Origin: Heterotrichella gracilis
Taxonomy: Eukaryota > Sar > Xanthophyceae > Tribonematales > Xanthonemataceae
Assembly (NCBI GenBank): GCA_032358255.1
Contig: JAULBX010025829.1
Location: forward strand, 434,001 to 498,000
DNA length: 64,000 nucleotides
Direction of reading: 5' to 3'
This document shows, piece by piece, positions 54,052 through 62,605 of this stretch (within the stretch, counting starts at the first letter, position 1; each line of letters begins with the position of its first letter). Made by a program: the position numbers and the translations under genes. Below the pieces are notes generated by a model. It did no database searches. It was not told the DNA's origin and saw only the letters and a list, made by a program, of their open reading frames with translations.

Positions 54052-56268
54052 ATGAGTAAAGAAAAAAACATCCAGCAACAGGTTGATGCCGATAAGAAAA
54101 AGGAAAGCACCAGTATTTTAGAGAAGATCAGGAGAAGAACAGGTTTGCTTGTTGGGATTGTAGGTTTAGCCCTAGTTATTTTTATTTTAGAAAGCCTTTT
54201 AGGTTCGGGTGCCAGCATATTTGGCGGTAACGATCAAATGTCCATTGGCTCTATTCATGGTAAAAACATTGACAGGAACGACTTTTTAGCTAAAGTTGAG
54301 AACCAGTTAAATATCATCCGTCAGCAAAAACAATCTAACGATATTGATGATGCTACCCGCGGACAAGTGTTGGATTATGTTTGGCAACAATATGTTTCTG
54401 ATATGGTAATTAAACCTCAGTATGCTAAAGTTGGTATTACTGTGGGTGAAGACGAAGTATACGAGCGCGTTGTAGTGCATCCGGTACCAACTATTTCTCA
54501 GCGTTTAACCGATCAAAAAACCGGAAAAATCTATGAGCAGTTAGCTGCCGCAGATGGAAGCCTTGATCCTGCTAAGTTCCGTCAGTTCGTTCAAAATGCA
54601 ACGGGCGATCAGGAAATGTTCGTTAAGCAAATGGAAGAAGATGTTAAGAACATGCGTTATGCTGAGAAGTATGCAGCATTAATTCGTAAAGGTTTATATA
54701 CAACTACTGCCGAAGCAAAAGAAGGCTTTAAAGCGCAAAACAATAAGATCAGTTTTAATTATGTTATTAAACGTTTTGATTCTGTAAGCGATAGCACTGT
54801 TAAAGTTACTGATGCCGACATTCAAAAATATTATAACGATCACACTTACTTATTTTTAAATACAGAAACAACACGTAAAATAGAATACGTTTCTTTTGAT
54901 GTATTGCCGAGCCCTTCAGACATTGATACACTTTCAAAACAAGCATTTAGAATTGCACAGATGTTCAAAGAAAATAAATCTTTGAAAGAAGACAGCGCAT
55001 TCATTGCAGCAGAAAGTGAAAATGGCGCAGTTAACATTCAGGATATGACCAAAAAGACGATGATCGTTCGTGATTCATCGATTTATACAGCTGCCCCTGG
55101 TACTGTATTTGGTCCCTATAATGAAGGCGCTTATTTTAAGATCTATAAATTAGAAGCAGTTAATTCAATTGCAGACAGTGCACGTGTTCGTCATATTTTA
55201 GTTGCTATTAACGACCCTCAAACGCAACAACCAAAACGCAGTTTAGCTGGTGCTAAAAAATCTGCAGACAGTTTATTAGCTTTAATTAAAGATAAAAAAG
55301 TAACCTTTGATACACTTGTTAAAACTTACAGTGATGATGGTGGAAGCAAAACAAATGGTGGGGATTACGGTTGGTTTGACGAGAACAAAGGTTTTGTTGA
55401 GCCGTTTAAAAATGCTGGTTTAATGGGTACCAAGGGAAATATCTCTGTTGTAGAAACTCAATTTGGTTATCATATTATTGAAGTGTTAGATGTAAGTAAA
55501 ACAAAACATAACACGTATAAAGTTGCTCAAATATTTAAATTGATCGCTCCAAGTGATGAAACTAACCAATCAATTTTTGCACAGGCAAATCAATTTGCAG
55601 GCGAAAATAATACGGGCGAATTATTTGATAAAGCGGTGGAGACTAAAAAATTAACCAAACGTATTGGCGATAACATTAAAGAAAGCGATCGTCAGTTACC
55701 TGCTTTAGACAACGCAAAAGAACTTGTAAGATGGGTTTATACCGCTAAAAAAGGTGATGTGAATATTTTCACCTTTGGCGATAAACATGTTGTTGCAAAA
55801 GTGGCGGGCATTAAAAATAAAGGTGTTTTACCTTTAGAGGATGTAATGGATGAGGTAAAAACTTTAGCCATTAAAGATAAAAAAGCTCAAACTTTTTTAG
55901 CTGAATTTAATGCAAAAGCAGGAGCATCTAAAGATGTAAATGATATTGCCACAAAATTAGGATTGGAAGTTAAAAAACAAGAGAATTTACCATTAGCAAG
56001 TCATAATGTTGAAGGTTTAGGACACGATGATGTTATTATGGGAACAGCAAACGGAACAAAAGCCGGAGCTACCAGCAAAGCTATTGAAGGCGATAATGGT
56101 GTGTTTGTTTTAAACGTTGTAAGTATTACTGAAACACCGGTACCGGCAGATCTTAAGATGCAAAAAATGCAAATGGATCAGGCTAACGGAGGAAGAGCGG
56201 ATTACGAAGTATTTGGCGCTTTAAAAGAGCTCGCAAATATCGAGGATCATAAATCCAGGGTAGAATAA
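54052..56268 (+). CDS. PpiD/SurA-type periplasmic peptidyl-prolyl isomerase
   Basis: Membrane-anchored periplasmic foldase of 738 residues. N-terminal cytosolic stub rich in Lys, one helix (about 30-52, TGLLVGIVGLALVIFILESLL), a SurA_N-like helical domain, a parvulin-type rotamase (ARVRHILVAIND, then FDTLVKTYSDDGGSKTNGGDYGWFDENK, FGYHIIEVLD; about 385-480) and a C-terminal helical part. The ATG at 54052 is preferred over an in-frame TTG at 54025, which lies inside the putative promoter. Likely assists outer-membrane protein folding after Sec export. Confidence 0.9.
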   Translation: MSKEKNIQQQVDADKKKESTSILEKIRRRTGLLVGIVGLALVIFILESLLGSGASIFGGNDQMSIGSIHGKNIDRNDFLAKVENQLNIIRQQKQSNDIDDATRGQVLDYVWQQYVSDMVIKPQYAKVGITVGEDEVYERVVVHPVPTISQRLTDQKTGKIYEQLAAADGSLDPAKFRQFVQNATGDQEMFVKQMEEDVKNMRYAEKYAALIRKGLYTTTAEAKEGFKAQNNKISFNYVIKRFDSVSDSTVKVTDADIQKYYNDHTYLFLNTETTRKIEYVSFDVLPSPSDIDTLSKQAFRIAQMFKENKSLKEDSAFIAAESENGAVNIQDMTKKTMIVRDSSIYTAAPGTVFGPYNEGAYFKIYKLEAVNSIADSARVRHILVAINDPQTQQPKRSLAGAKKSADSLLALIKDKKVTFDTLVKTYSDDGGSKTNGGDYGWFDENKGFVEPFKNAGLMGTKGNISVVETQFGYHIIEVLDVSKTKHNTYKVAQIFKLIAPSDETNQSIFAQANQFAGENNTGELFDKAVETKKLTKRIGDNIKESDRQLPALDNAKELVRWVYTAKKGDVNIFTFGDKHVVAKVAGIKNKGVLPLEDVMDEVKTLAIKDKKAQTFLAEFNAKAGASKDVNDIATKLGLEVKKQENLPLASHNVEGLGHDDVIMGTANGTKAGATSKAIEGDNGVFVLNVVSITETPVPADLKMQKMQMDQANGGRADYEVFGALKELANIEDHKSRVE

Positions 56269-56280
56269 TAAAATTTTAAG

Positions 56281-56310
56281 ATCCCCTCTTAACACAGAGG
56301 GGATTTTTTA
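56281..56310 (+). terminator. Terminator after the PpiD-like gene
   Basis: ATCCCCTC, loop TTAACACA, GAGGGGAT followed by T6. Confidence 0.9.
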
Positions 56311-56336
56311 TTTATACACAAAACGAAAATCCTAAT

Positions 56337-57431
56337 ATGACCATCCAGGAAATAATTACAGAAATTGAAAATTTTGCGCCACTTGCCTACCAGGAAGATT
56401 ATGATAATTGTGGTTTAATAACCGGACAAAAAACTCAAAATGTTACAGGCGCATTATTAACTTTAGATTGTACCGAAGAAGTTATTGACGAAGCTATCGC
56501 TAATAAATGCAATTTAATTATTGCGCACCACCCTATTTTATTTAGCGGTTTAAAAAAAATAAACGGTAATAATTATGTTGAACGAACAATTATAAAAGCC
56601 ATACAAAATAATATTGCTATTTATGCCGCACATACCAATCTCGACAATGTAAAACAAGGTGTAAATAAAAAAATGGCGGATAAATTGGGTTTAAAGGATC
56701 TGAGCATATTAGCGCCTAAATCCAACCTCTTAAAAAAACTAGTAACCTTTGTGCCGGAAAGTCACCACCAAGCTGTGCTACAAGCCTTATTTGAAGCGGG
56801 AGCCGGTAACATTGGCAACTACTCTAACTGCAGTTTTAATTTGGAAGGAACAGGTACTTTTAAAGGAAACACAGCTACCAAGCCCTTTTTAGGAAAACCT
56901 AACGAATTAAGTAAGGAAAAAGAGATAAGAATAGAGACCGTTTTTGAATTCAATAAAGAGGCTGCGATCATTGCTTCCCTGCTAAAAGCGCACCCATACG
57001 AGGAAGTAGCCTATGATATTTATTCTATTGCCAACAAGCACCTGCAGATAGGCTCTGGCATGATTGGTGAGTTGGAAAAGGAAATAAACGAAGCAGATTT
57101 TTTAGCACATGTTAAAAAAAGTTTATTAAGTGGTTGCTTAAAACACACCAAAAAATTGGGAAAATCAATCAAAAAAGTGGCAATTTGTGGCGGAAGTGGT
57201 CGTTTTTTACTCAAAAATGCCATAAATAGTGGGGCTGACGCCTTTATTACTGCGGATTTTAAATACCATGAGTTTTTTGACGCCGAAAATAAATTATTGC
57301 TGGTAGACGCCGGGCACTTTGAAACAGAGCAATTTACGCCTGAAATTTTTTATGAGATTATTCAGAATAAATTTCCTACATTTGCAATCCGTTTATCAAA
57401 AACAAACACAAATCCGGTAAACTATTTTTAG
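56337..57431 (+). CDS. Nif3-like dinuclear metal centre protein
   Basis: Nif3/DUF34 family, related to GTP cyclohydrolase I type 2. Metal-binding motifs: IIAHHPILFSG (about 60-70), AAHTNLDN near 100, and at the C-terminus VDAGHFETEQF. The 364-residue length shows the Bacteroidota/Gram-positive form in which a PII-like domain (about 130-235) is inserted into the Nif3 core. Forms hexameric toroids; cellular function is still unsettled. It ends 3 bp before the zinc-ribbon gene, a pairing often seen in Bacteroidota. Confidence 0.92.
   Translation: MTIQEIITEIENFAPLAYQEDYDNCGLITGQKTQNVTGALLTLDCTEEVIDEAIANKCNLIIAHHPILFSGLKKINGNNYVERTIIKAIQNNIAIYAAHTNLDNVKQGVNKKMADKLGLKDLSILAPKSNLLKKLVTFVPESHHQAVLQALFEAGAGNIGNYSNCSFNLEGTGTFKGNTATKPFLGKPNELSKEKEIRIETVFEFNKEAAIIASLLKAHPYEEVAYDIYSIANKHLQIGSGMIGELEKEINEADFLAHVKKSLLSGCLKHTKKLGKSIKKVAICGGSGRFLLKNAINSGADAFITADFKYHEFFDAENKLLLVDAGHFETEQFTPEIFYEIIQNKFPTFAIRLSKTNTNPVNYF
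57377..57384 (+). promoter_or_regulatory. Possible internal promoter for the zinc-ribbon gene
   Basis: TACATTTG, a TAnnTTTG match inside the end of the Nif3-like gene, 50 bp before the next ATG. No -33 TTG at the right distance. Confidence 0.35.
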
Positions 57432-57434
57432 AAC

Positions 57435-58214
57435 ATGGCTGCAAAAATTAAAGAAAAAATTGACGCTTCAGTTGAAGGAAAATTAAAGTCGCTTTATCAA
57501 TTACAATTAATTGATAGCAAGATCGATCGTTTAAGAACAGTTAGAGGTGAATTACCTTTAGAGGTTAGCGATCTTGAAGACACAGTTTTAGGTTTAGAGA
57601 CCCGTTTAAAGAATGTTGAAGAAGAAGTAGCTGAACTTGAAACTACATTAGCTGAAAAGAAACAAGCTATTAAAGATTTTACTGCAAATATTAAAAAATA
57701 CGAGCAACAACAAGGTAAAGTTCGTAATAACCGTGAGTACGATGCCATTACAAAAGAAATTGAATTTCAAAATTTAGAGATCCAATTGGCTGAAAAACGT
57801 ATGAAGGAAGCTAAAGCAAGCGTTACTATTAAAAGCGAATTGCTTGAAAAAAGCAAAGTAGAATTTGAAGAAAGAAGTAAAGATCTGAAAGCGAAAAAAG
57901 GTGAGTTAGATGAGATCATTGCTGAAACTGAAAAAGAAGAAAAAGAATTAATAAAAGAAAGCGAAGCAGCAACTGCAAATATTGAAGATCGTTTATTAAA
58001 TGCTTACAAACGTATCCGTGCAAACTCTCGCAACGGTTTAGCGGTTGTAGCAGTAGAGCGTGATGCTTGCGGCGGATGTTATAATAAAATTCCACCACAA
58101 CGTCAGTTAGACATTCGTTTAAATAAAAAGATTATTGTGTGCGAACATTGCGGTCGCGTGTTGGTTGACGGTATGTTGATCCCGGACGCAGGACTGGAAG
58201 ATGTAAAAAAATAA
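57435..58214 (+). CDS. Coiled-coil protein with C4 zinc ribbon (CT398/DUF164-type)
   Basis: 259 residues. Most of the chain (about 10-190) is a long antiparallel coiled coil rich in Glu and Lys; the last 60 residues form a zinc ribbon with CGGCYNKIPPQ and CEHCGRVLV supplying four cysteines. Family members are thought to bind nucleic acid, but no activity is established. It lies 3 bp after the Nif3-like gene and before tRNA-Val. Confidence 0.9.
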   Translation: MAAKIKEKIDASVEGKLKSLYQLQLIDSKIDRLRTVRGELPLEVSDLEDTVLGLETRLKNVEEEVAELETTLAEKKQAIKDFTANIKKYEQQQGKVRNNREYDAITKEIEFQNLEIQLAEKRMKEAKASVTIKSELLEKSKVEFEERSKDLKAKKGELDEIIAETEKEEKELIKESEAATANIEDRLLNAYKRIRANSRNGLAVVAVERDACGGCYNKIPPQRQLDIRLNKKIIVCEHCGRVLVDGMLIPDAGLEDVKK

Positions 58215-58225
58215 TTAATTATTTT

Positions 58226-58255
58226 TTGAATAATTAAATCTTTCCTTTACATTTG
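58226..58255 (+). promoter_or_regulatory. tRNA-Val promoter
   Basis: TTG (58226-58228), 19 bp spacer, TACATTTG (58248-58255), ideal Bacteroidota spacing, ending 15 bp before the tRNA. Confidence 0.7.
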
Positions 58256-58270
58256 CACACCAAAAAAATT

Positions 58271-58345
58271 GGGAGCTTAGCTCAGCTGGTTCAGAGCACC
58301 TGCCTTACAAGCAGGGGGTCACTGGTTCGAACCCAGTAGTTCCCA
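58271..58345 (+). tRNA. tRNA-Val (anticodon TAC)
   Basis: 75-nt cloverleaf without encoded CCA. Acceptor GGGAGCT pairs with AGTTCCC (one G-U), discriminator A; D-arm TAGCTCAGCTGGTTCAGAGC; anticodon loop CTTACAA on stem CTGC/GCAG; T-arm CTGGTTCGAACCCAG. Own promoter and terminator. Its last 17 nt (AACCCAGTAGTTCCCAC with one flanking C) recur at 58502-58518. Confidence 0.97.
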
Positions 58346-58350
58346 CTGAT

Positions 58351-58462
58351 ACATCAAACCCCGCACAAGCGGGGTTTTTTGTTTAGAGCAAATTCGAGTT
58401 GACTTGAAAATTTGCTACTAAACAAAAAAACCGTTTTACGAAGTAAAACAAGGGTTTGATGT
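58351..58462. repeat. Nested inverted repeats downstream of tRNA-Val
   Basis: Outer arms ACATCAAACCC (58351-58361) and GGGTTTGATGT (58452-58462). Inside: the tRNA terminator stem; a 22 bp near-perfect arm pair beginning GGTTTTTTGTTTAG (58373) and ending CTAAACAAAAAAACC (58432); and GTTTTAC-GAA-GTAAAAC (58433-58449). Most of the segment can fold into a branched cruciform. Confidence 0.75.
58357..58380 (+). terminator. Terminator after tRNA-Val
   Basis: AACCCCGC, loop ACAA, GCGGGGTT, then T run, 11 bp after the tRNA. Confidence 0.9.
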
Positions 58463-58486
58463 TGACTCATGGAAGGACCTGGCATC

Positions 58487-58501
58487 ATCGCCGGAGGCGA
58501 T
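58487..58501. repeat. Solitary REP-like hairpin
   Basis: ATCGCC-GGA-GGCGAT: six-base stem and GGA loop, the same loop as the hairpin at 48739-48755. It touches the tRNA 3'-end fragment. Confidence 0.6.
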
Positions 58502-58890
<389 letters not shown>

Positions 58891-58919
58891 AAAGCCTTAT
58901 AGAAATGTAAGGCTTTTTT
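58891..58919 (+). terminator. Terminator after the tRNA-Glu-like sequence
   Basis: AAAGCCTTA, loop TAGAAATG, TAAGGCTTT, then T run. Confidence 0.9.
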
Positions 58920-58987
58920 ACTAATAACAAAGATAGATTCCTAATTGCATTTGCTTTCAATTTTCAGAGCCCTTAATTTCTATCGTT

Positions 58988-59341
58988 TTAAGAGAGAAAT
59001 CCGAACCCGCCAAAATGTGCTATTGGCCGAATAGTGACATTTTCCGTCCATCCATGCTGCAAAGAATCCTGAAGATTTGTTAAGCCATAATAACCCCTTC
59101 CATGCTTAACAATTTCCGCTTTTTCCTTTTTGATTTCCTTTAAAATAGCTTTATGGACTTTTTTCCGAATATCATTTATTGATTCATCATTTATTTTATA
59201 TTCTACTATTTTTTCTGCTATTCTTTTATAATGCATTTTATTTTTTTTCTCAAATCGAAGAATCCATTTAATAATATAGATCAGTTCATAATTTCCAGAA
59301 TAAAGATTAAAATCAAATTTTATGTCATCATATATAATCAA
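58988..59341 (-). CDS. Small winged-helix (HARE-HTH-like) protein
   Basis: 117 residues from a TTG start (in-frame ATG at 59236 would cut the domain). The segment IYIIKWILRFEKKNKMHYKRIAEKIV, followed by AILKEIKKEKAEIVKHGRGYYGLTNL, resembles the HARE-HTH winged helix (hydrophobic helix, hYkxI, basic helix, G-x-G-x-[YF]-G-L). HARE-HTH domains are found on restriction-modification and chromatin-type proteins and are thought to bind DNA. The C-terminal 20 residues do not fit the domain. AT-rich DNA and isolation next to the tRNA/GIY-YIG locus suggest acquired material. Tentative. Confidence 0.6.
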   Translation of the reverse strand: MIIYDDIKFDFNLYSGNYELIYIIKWILRFEKKNKMHYKRIAEKIVEYKINDESINDIRKKVHKAILKEIKKEKAEIVKHGRGYYGLTNLQDSLQHGWTENVTIRPIAHFGGFGFLS

Positions 59342-59365
59342 GATATTTTTATTCTATAGTCAATT

Positions 59366-60580
59366 CTACCTCACAAACACAAACTCCACCCTCCTATTAA
59401 GGGCCTTGTTATCACTGATTGGTTTTGAATCACCATAACCATTGTAAGTAATGCGATTTGCTTTTATGCCTTTTGATATTAAATAATCTGTTACCGTTTT
59501 TGCACGGTTCAACGACAAGACTTTGTTCTCTTCTTTTACACCATTGTTATCGGTGTGCCCATTTATCTCTACTTTTATTTTAGGATCTTTACTTAAAAGG
59601 TTAAGCACTTTATTTAATTGTGTGAATGATTCAGCTCCTTCAATTTTATACGAAGCTGTTTCAAAATTTATACTCAGGTTAATAGATACTGTATTACCAA
59701 GATCGTTCATGATCTTATCGCCGAATTCTTTTTTTGCCCACTGCTCAAAGGAAATAAGCTTTGACGACATTATTTTAAATGATCCTGCTTCTAAAAAAAT
59801 CGCCGAGTCATACAGCCTGTCGCCCACATCGGCAATGGCAATTTTAATATGATATTTCTTCCCCGGAATAACTTTAGCTCCTGCATGCAACACAACAGTA
59901 AAACCATCAAACTGAAAAGTGGAGGCCATCTCTCCCCCTGCTTTATTGTTCTCAAATTTTTGAGGATTTTCAGAATCCCAGGCATAATTCCGGATAAAAT
60001 ATTTTTTGTTTGCTATCGAATTAATATTGTCAACCGTTATTGGTATGTGGCGTTCTAATAAAGCTAAATTTCTTTTTCCCGGCGGGTCTTCGCTACTCAG
60101 AAAAAAACCGAAAATATCATTTACATTTTTACTTACATACTCGGGATATTCTTCTGAAGCAAAAAAATAATTAAAGGCAATACTGTCGTCTGCCGGTATA
60201 AAATCAAATTCTAAAATAGCTGCGTCATACGCAGGCCCTTTTGCAATTGAGCTTAGCGAAGCATCCGTATTATTCTGTGTTTTCGAGCTTCTGTCGGGTG
60301 TATCGTTAGGGCCAATAGCATGAAACACATTTCCGGTAGATAGAATAAGTCCTTTTGAAATAACTTTGTTATGCACCATAGAGCAATTAAAAATGCCCAG
60401 CGATCTTTTATAGCCTTTGTATTTTACATTCTCAATTTTAGATCCCGCTGCGTTATCGGCAAAAATAGTCTTCACCATTTCTTCGGGAGATAAAGTTGTA
60501 TCAATACTTAATTGGGCGGTTGCCAATTTTGAAATAAAAAATAAAGTGCTAAATAAAAAGAAAGTAATAGTTTTAGCCAT
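59366..60580 (-). CDS. Choice-of-anchor-L domain fused to OmpA peptidoglycan-binding domain
   Basis: 404 residues with signal peptide MAKTITFFLFSTLFFISKLATA. Residues about 25-265 are a choice-of-anchor-L domain (GLILSTGNVFHAIGPND, YDAAILEFDFIPADDSIAFNYFFASEEYPEYV, NDIFGFFLS). The C-terminus (about 300-404) is OmpA-like: INGHTDNNG, LSLNRAKTVTDYLISKGI, NRRVEFVFVR. In most Bacteroidota the anchor-L domain is joined to a T9SS or gliding-motility tail; here the OmpA domain would tie it to peptidoglycan. Function unknown. Confidence 0.85.
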   Translation of the reverse strand: MAKTITFFLFSTLFFISKLATAQLSIDTTLSPEEMVKTIFADNAAGSKIENVKYKGYKRSLGIFNCSMVHNKVISKGLILSTGNVFHAIGPNDTPDRSSKTQNNTDASLSSIAKGPAYDAAILEFDFIPADDSIAFNYFFASEEYPEYVSKNVNDIFGFFLSSEDPPGKRNLALLERHIPITVDNINSIANKKYFIRNYAWDSENPQKFENNKAGGEMASTFQFDGFTVVLHAGAKVIPGKKYHIKIAIADVGDRLYDSAIFLEAGSFKIMSSKLISFEQWAKKEFGDKIMNDLGNTVSINLSINFETASYKIEGAESFTQLNKVLNLLSKDPKIKVEINGHTDNNGVKEENKVLSLNRAKTVTDYLISKGIKANRITYNGYGDSKPISDNKALNRRVEFVFVR

Positions 60581-60702
60581 ATTCTGAAATTCTCAAGCAA
60601 TATAATGCACAAAATAACAAAAGATACTGAGCAAACCTTAAAATACCTCAGAAAATATTCCTGGCTTTTGTTTTGCTGAGAATTTTATTAACTTTATTAC
60701 GC

Positions 60703-61218
60703 ATGATAAAAATAACCAAAGGCAGCCTGGATGACGTTTACCTTATATCGGATGTAGGCAAGGTCTCATTTCTTGAATCGCATGGCATCTCAGGTCCTGA
60801 TAAAGACATAAAACAGTATATAGAGCAAGCCTTTTCTTTAGAAGCCATAACAAAAGAACTGAACGATAAAAAAAATAATTATTATCTTATTTATTATAAC
60901 GAGCGTATTGCCGGTTATTCAAATATTATTTACAATGCTGTTAACCCAAAAATTGAAAGTCCGAATGTTACAAAACTCGACCGCTTATATATCTTAAAAG
61001 AATTTCACGGACTTAAATTAGGTACCGCACTTTTTGAATTTAACATCCAACTCACTAAAGAGAATAAACAAATAGGTTTATGGCTTTATGTATGGACAGG
61101 CAATAAACCTGCCCTTTCTTTTTACAAAAAGGCCGGCATGGAAATAATTGCCGATACATCTTTTAAGATCACAGAAAATCACTCGAATCCAAATTACTGG
61201 ATGTATAAGGTGTATTAA
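60703..61218 (+). CDS. GNAT-family N-acetyltransferase
   Basis: 171 residues from ATG at 60703 (MIKITKGSLDDVYLISDVG); an earlier in-frame TTG at 60673 adds ten hydrophobic residues and is less likely. Acetyl-CoA-binding motif A is LKEFHGLKLGTALFEFNIQ (R/Q-x-x-G-x-A form degenerate to HGLKLGTAL), preceded by strand YLIYYNERIAGYSNI and followed by LWLYVWTGNKPALSFYKKAGMEI, the typical motif B. Substrate unknown (protein, antibiotic or small amine). Confidence 0.9.
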   Translation: MIKITKGSLDDVYLISDVGKVSFLESHGISGPDKDIKQYIEQAFSLEAITKELNDKKNNYYLIYYNERIAGYSNIIYNAVNPKIESPNVTKLDRLYILKEFHGLKLGTALFEFNIQLTKENKQIGLWLYVWTGNKPALSFYKKAGMEIIADTSFKITENHSNPNYWMYKVY

Positions 61219-61352
61219 TTTATTGTTTTATCAGGTTACAGTTTTGCTCAATTAAGCTATTGATCTCGACTTGAGCTGTTAAACTTTTCCGAAAAAATCA
61301 GAGTTTCTTTTTTTCCTAACTTAAATTGAAGTAACAATAAATTCTATGCGTG

Positions 61353-62510
61353 CTAAAGAGTGCCCCTTCTTGCCTGCTCGGCCTCAATTGATTCAAATAA
61401 AGCCTGGAAATTTCCCTTTCCAAAAGACTTTGCACCTTTACGTTGAATAATTTCAAAGAATAGCGTTGGTCTGTCTTCCACCGGTTTTGTAAAGATTTGT
61501 AGTAAGTATCCATCTTCATCTCTGTCAACCATAATACCCCATTTTTTTAATACTTCCATGTCCTCTTCAATAATTCCTACGCGATCTTTTACTGTATCGT
61601 AATAAGTTCCGGGTACGTATAAAAATTCAACACCGCGTTTACGCATTTCTGAAATTGTGAAAACGATATCATCAGTTGCAACAGCAATATGTTGGCAACC
61701 CGGGCCATGATAAAAATCTAAATATTCTTCTACCTGTGATTTCTTTTTACCATGAGCAGGTTCGTTGATCGGAAATTTAATACGGCCATTTCCATTCGTC
61801 ATAACTTTACTCATTAATGCTGTATACTCGGTTGAAATATCTTTATCATCAAATGTTACAAGGTTTGCAAAACCCATTACCTCCGCATAAAAGCCAGCCC
61901 ATTTGTTCATGGCGCCTAACTCAACATTTCCTACCATGTGATCTATGTATTTTAAACCGGTAGTGCCCGGCTGATATTCTGTTTGCCACTTTTCAAAACC
62001 TGGCATAAAAACACCTTTGTAATTTTTGCGCTCAATAAACATGTGAATAGTTTCTCCATAGGTGTGAATACCTGACTTTACAATTTCGCCATTTTCATCT
62101 TTGATCACTGTTGGTTCTAAAAATGATCTTGCACCGCGTTTTGTTGTTTCTTCGTATGACTTACGAGCATCATCTACCCATAATGCAATAACTTTAACGC
62201 CATCACCGTGTTTACGAATATGATGAGAAATTTCACTTTCCGGATCGAAGGGAGAAGTTAACACTAAGCGAATTTTATCTTGCACTAATACATACGATAC
62301 ACGGTCACGAGAACCGGTTTCTAAACCTGCATATGCTAATTCCTGAAACCCAAACGCTGTTTTATAAAAATGAGCTGCTTGTTTTGCATTGCCTACATAT
62401 AATTCTACATAATCTGTGCCATTTATCGGTAAAAAGTCTTGCGCTTTTTCAAAAACTTTTTCTCCACTATAATCGTAGTTTTTTACCTTAGTTAAATCTG
62501 CTGTTGCCAT
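61353..62510 (-). CDS. hpd: 4-hydroxyphenylpyruvate dioxygenase
   Basis: Non-haem iron enzyme converting 4-hydroxyphenylpyruvate to homogentisate in tyrosine breakdown. The three iron ligands are visible: His in YIDHMVGNV, His in GPGCQHIAVATDD and Glu in LFFEIIQRKG; the C-terminal helix GKGNFQALFESIE that closes the active site is present. Length 385 is standard. It follows homogentisate dioxygenase by 95 bp on the same strand, so the two steps are co-located. Confidence 0.97.
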   Translation of the reverse strand: MATADLTKVKNYDYSGEKVFEKAQDFLPINGTDYVELYVGNAKQAAHFYKTAFGFQELAYAGLETGSRDRVSYVLVQDKIRLVLTSPFDPESEISHHIRKHGDGVKVIALWVDDARKSYEETTKRGARSFLEPTVIKDENGEIVKSGIHTYGETIHMFIERKNYKGVFMPGFEKWQTEYQPGTTGLKYIDHMVGNVELGAMNKWAGFYAEVMGFANLVTFDDKDISTEYTALMSKVMTNGNGRIKFPINEPAHGKKKSQVEEYLDFYHGPGCQHIAVATDDIVFTISEMRKRGVEFLYVPGTYYDTVKDRVGIIEEDMEVLKKWGIMVDRDEDGYLLQIFTKPVEDRPTLFFEIIQRKGAKSFGKGNFQALFESIEAEQARRGTL

Positions 62511-62605
62511 ACTATTTAAGATTTTAGGTTTATGAATTTTGATTGTCTATTATTTTTCAGTTCAACTTATCGAATTTTGAATTCTTAGTTCCGTGTTCCC
62601 ACCCA

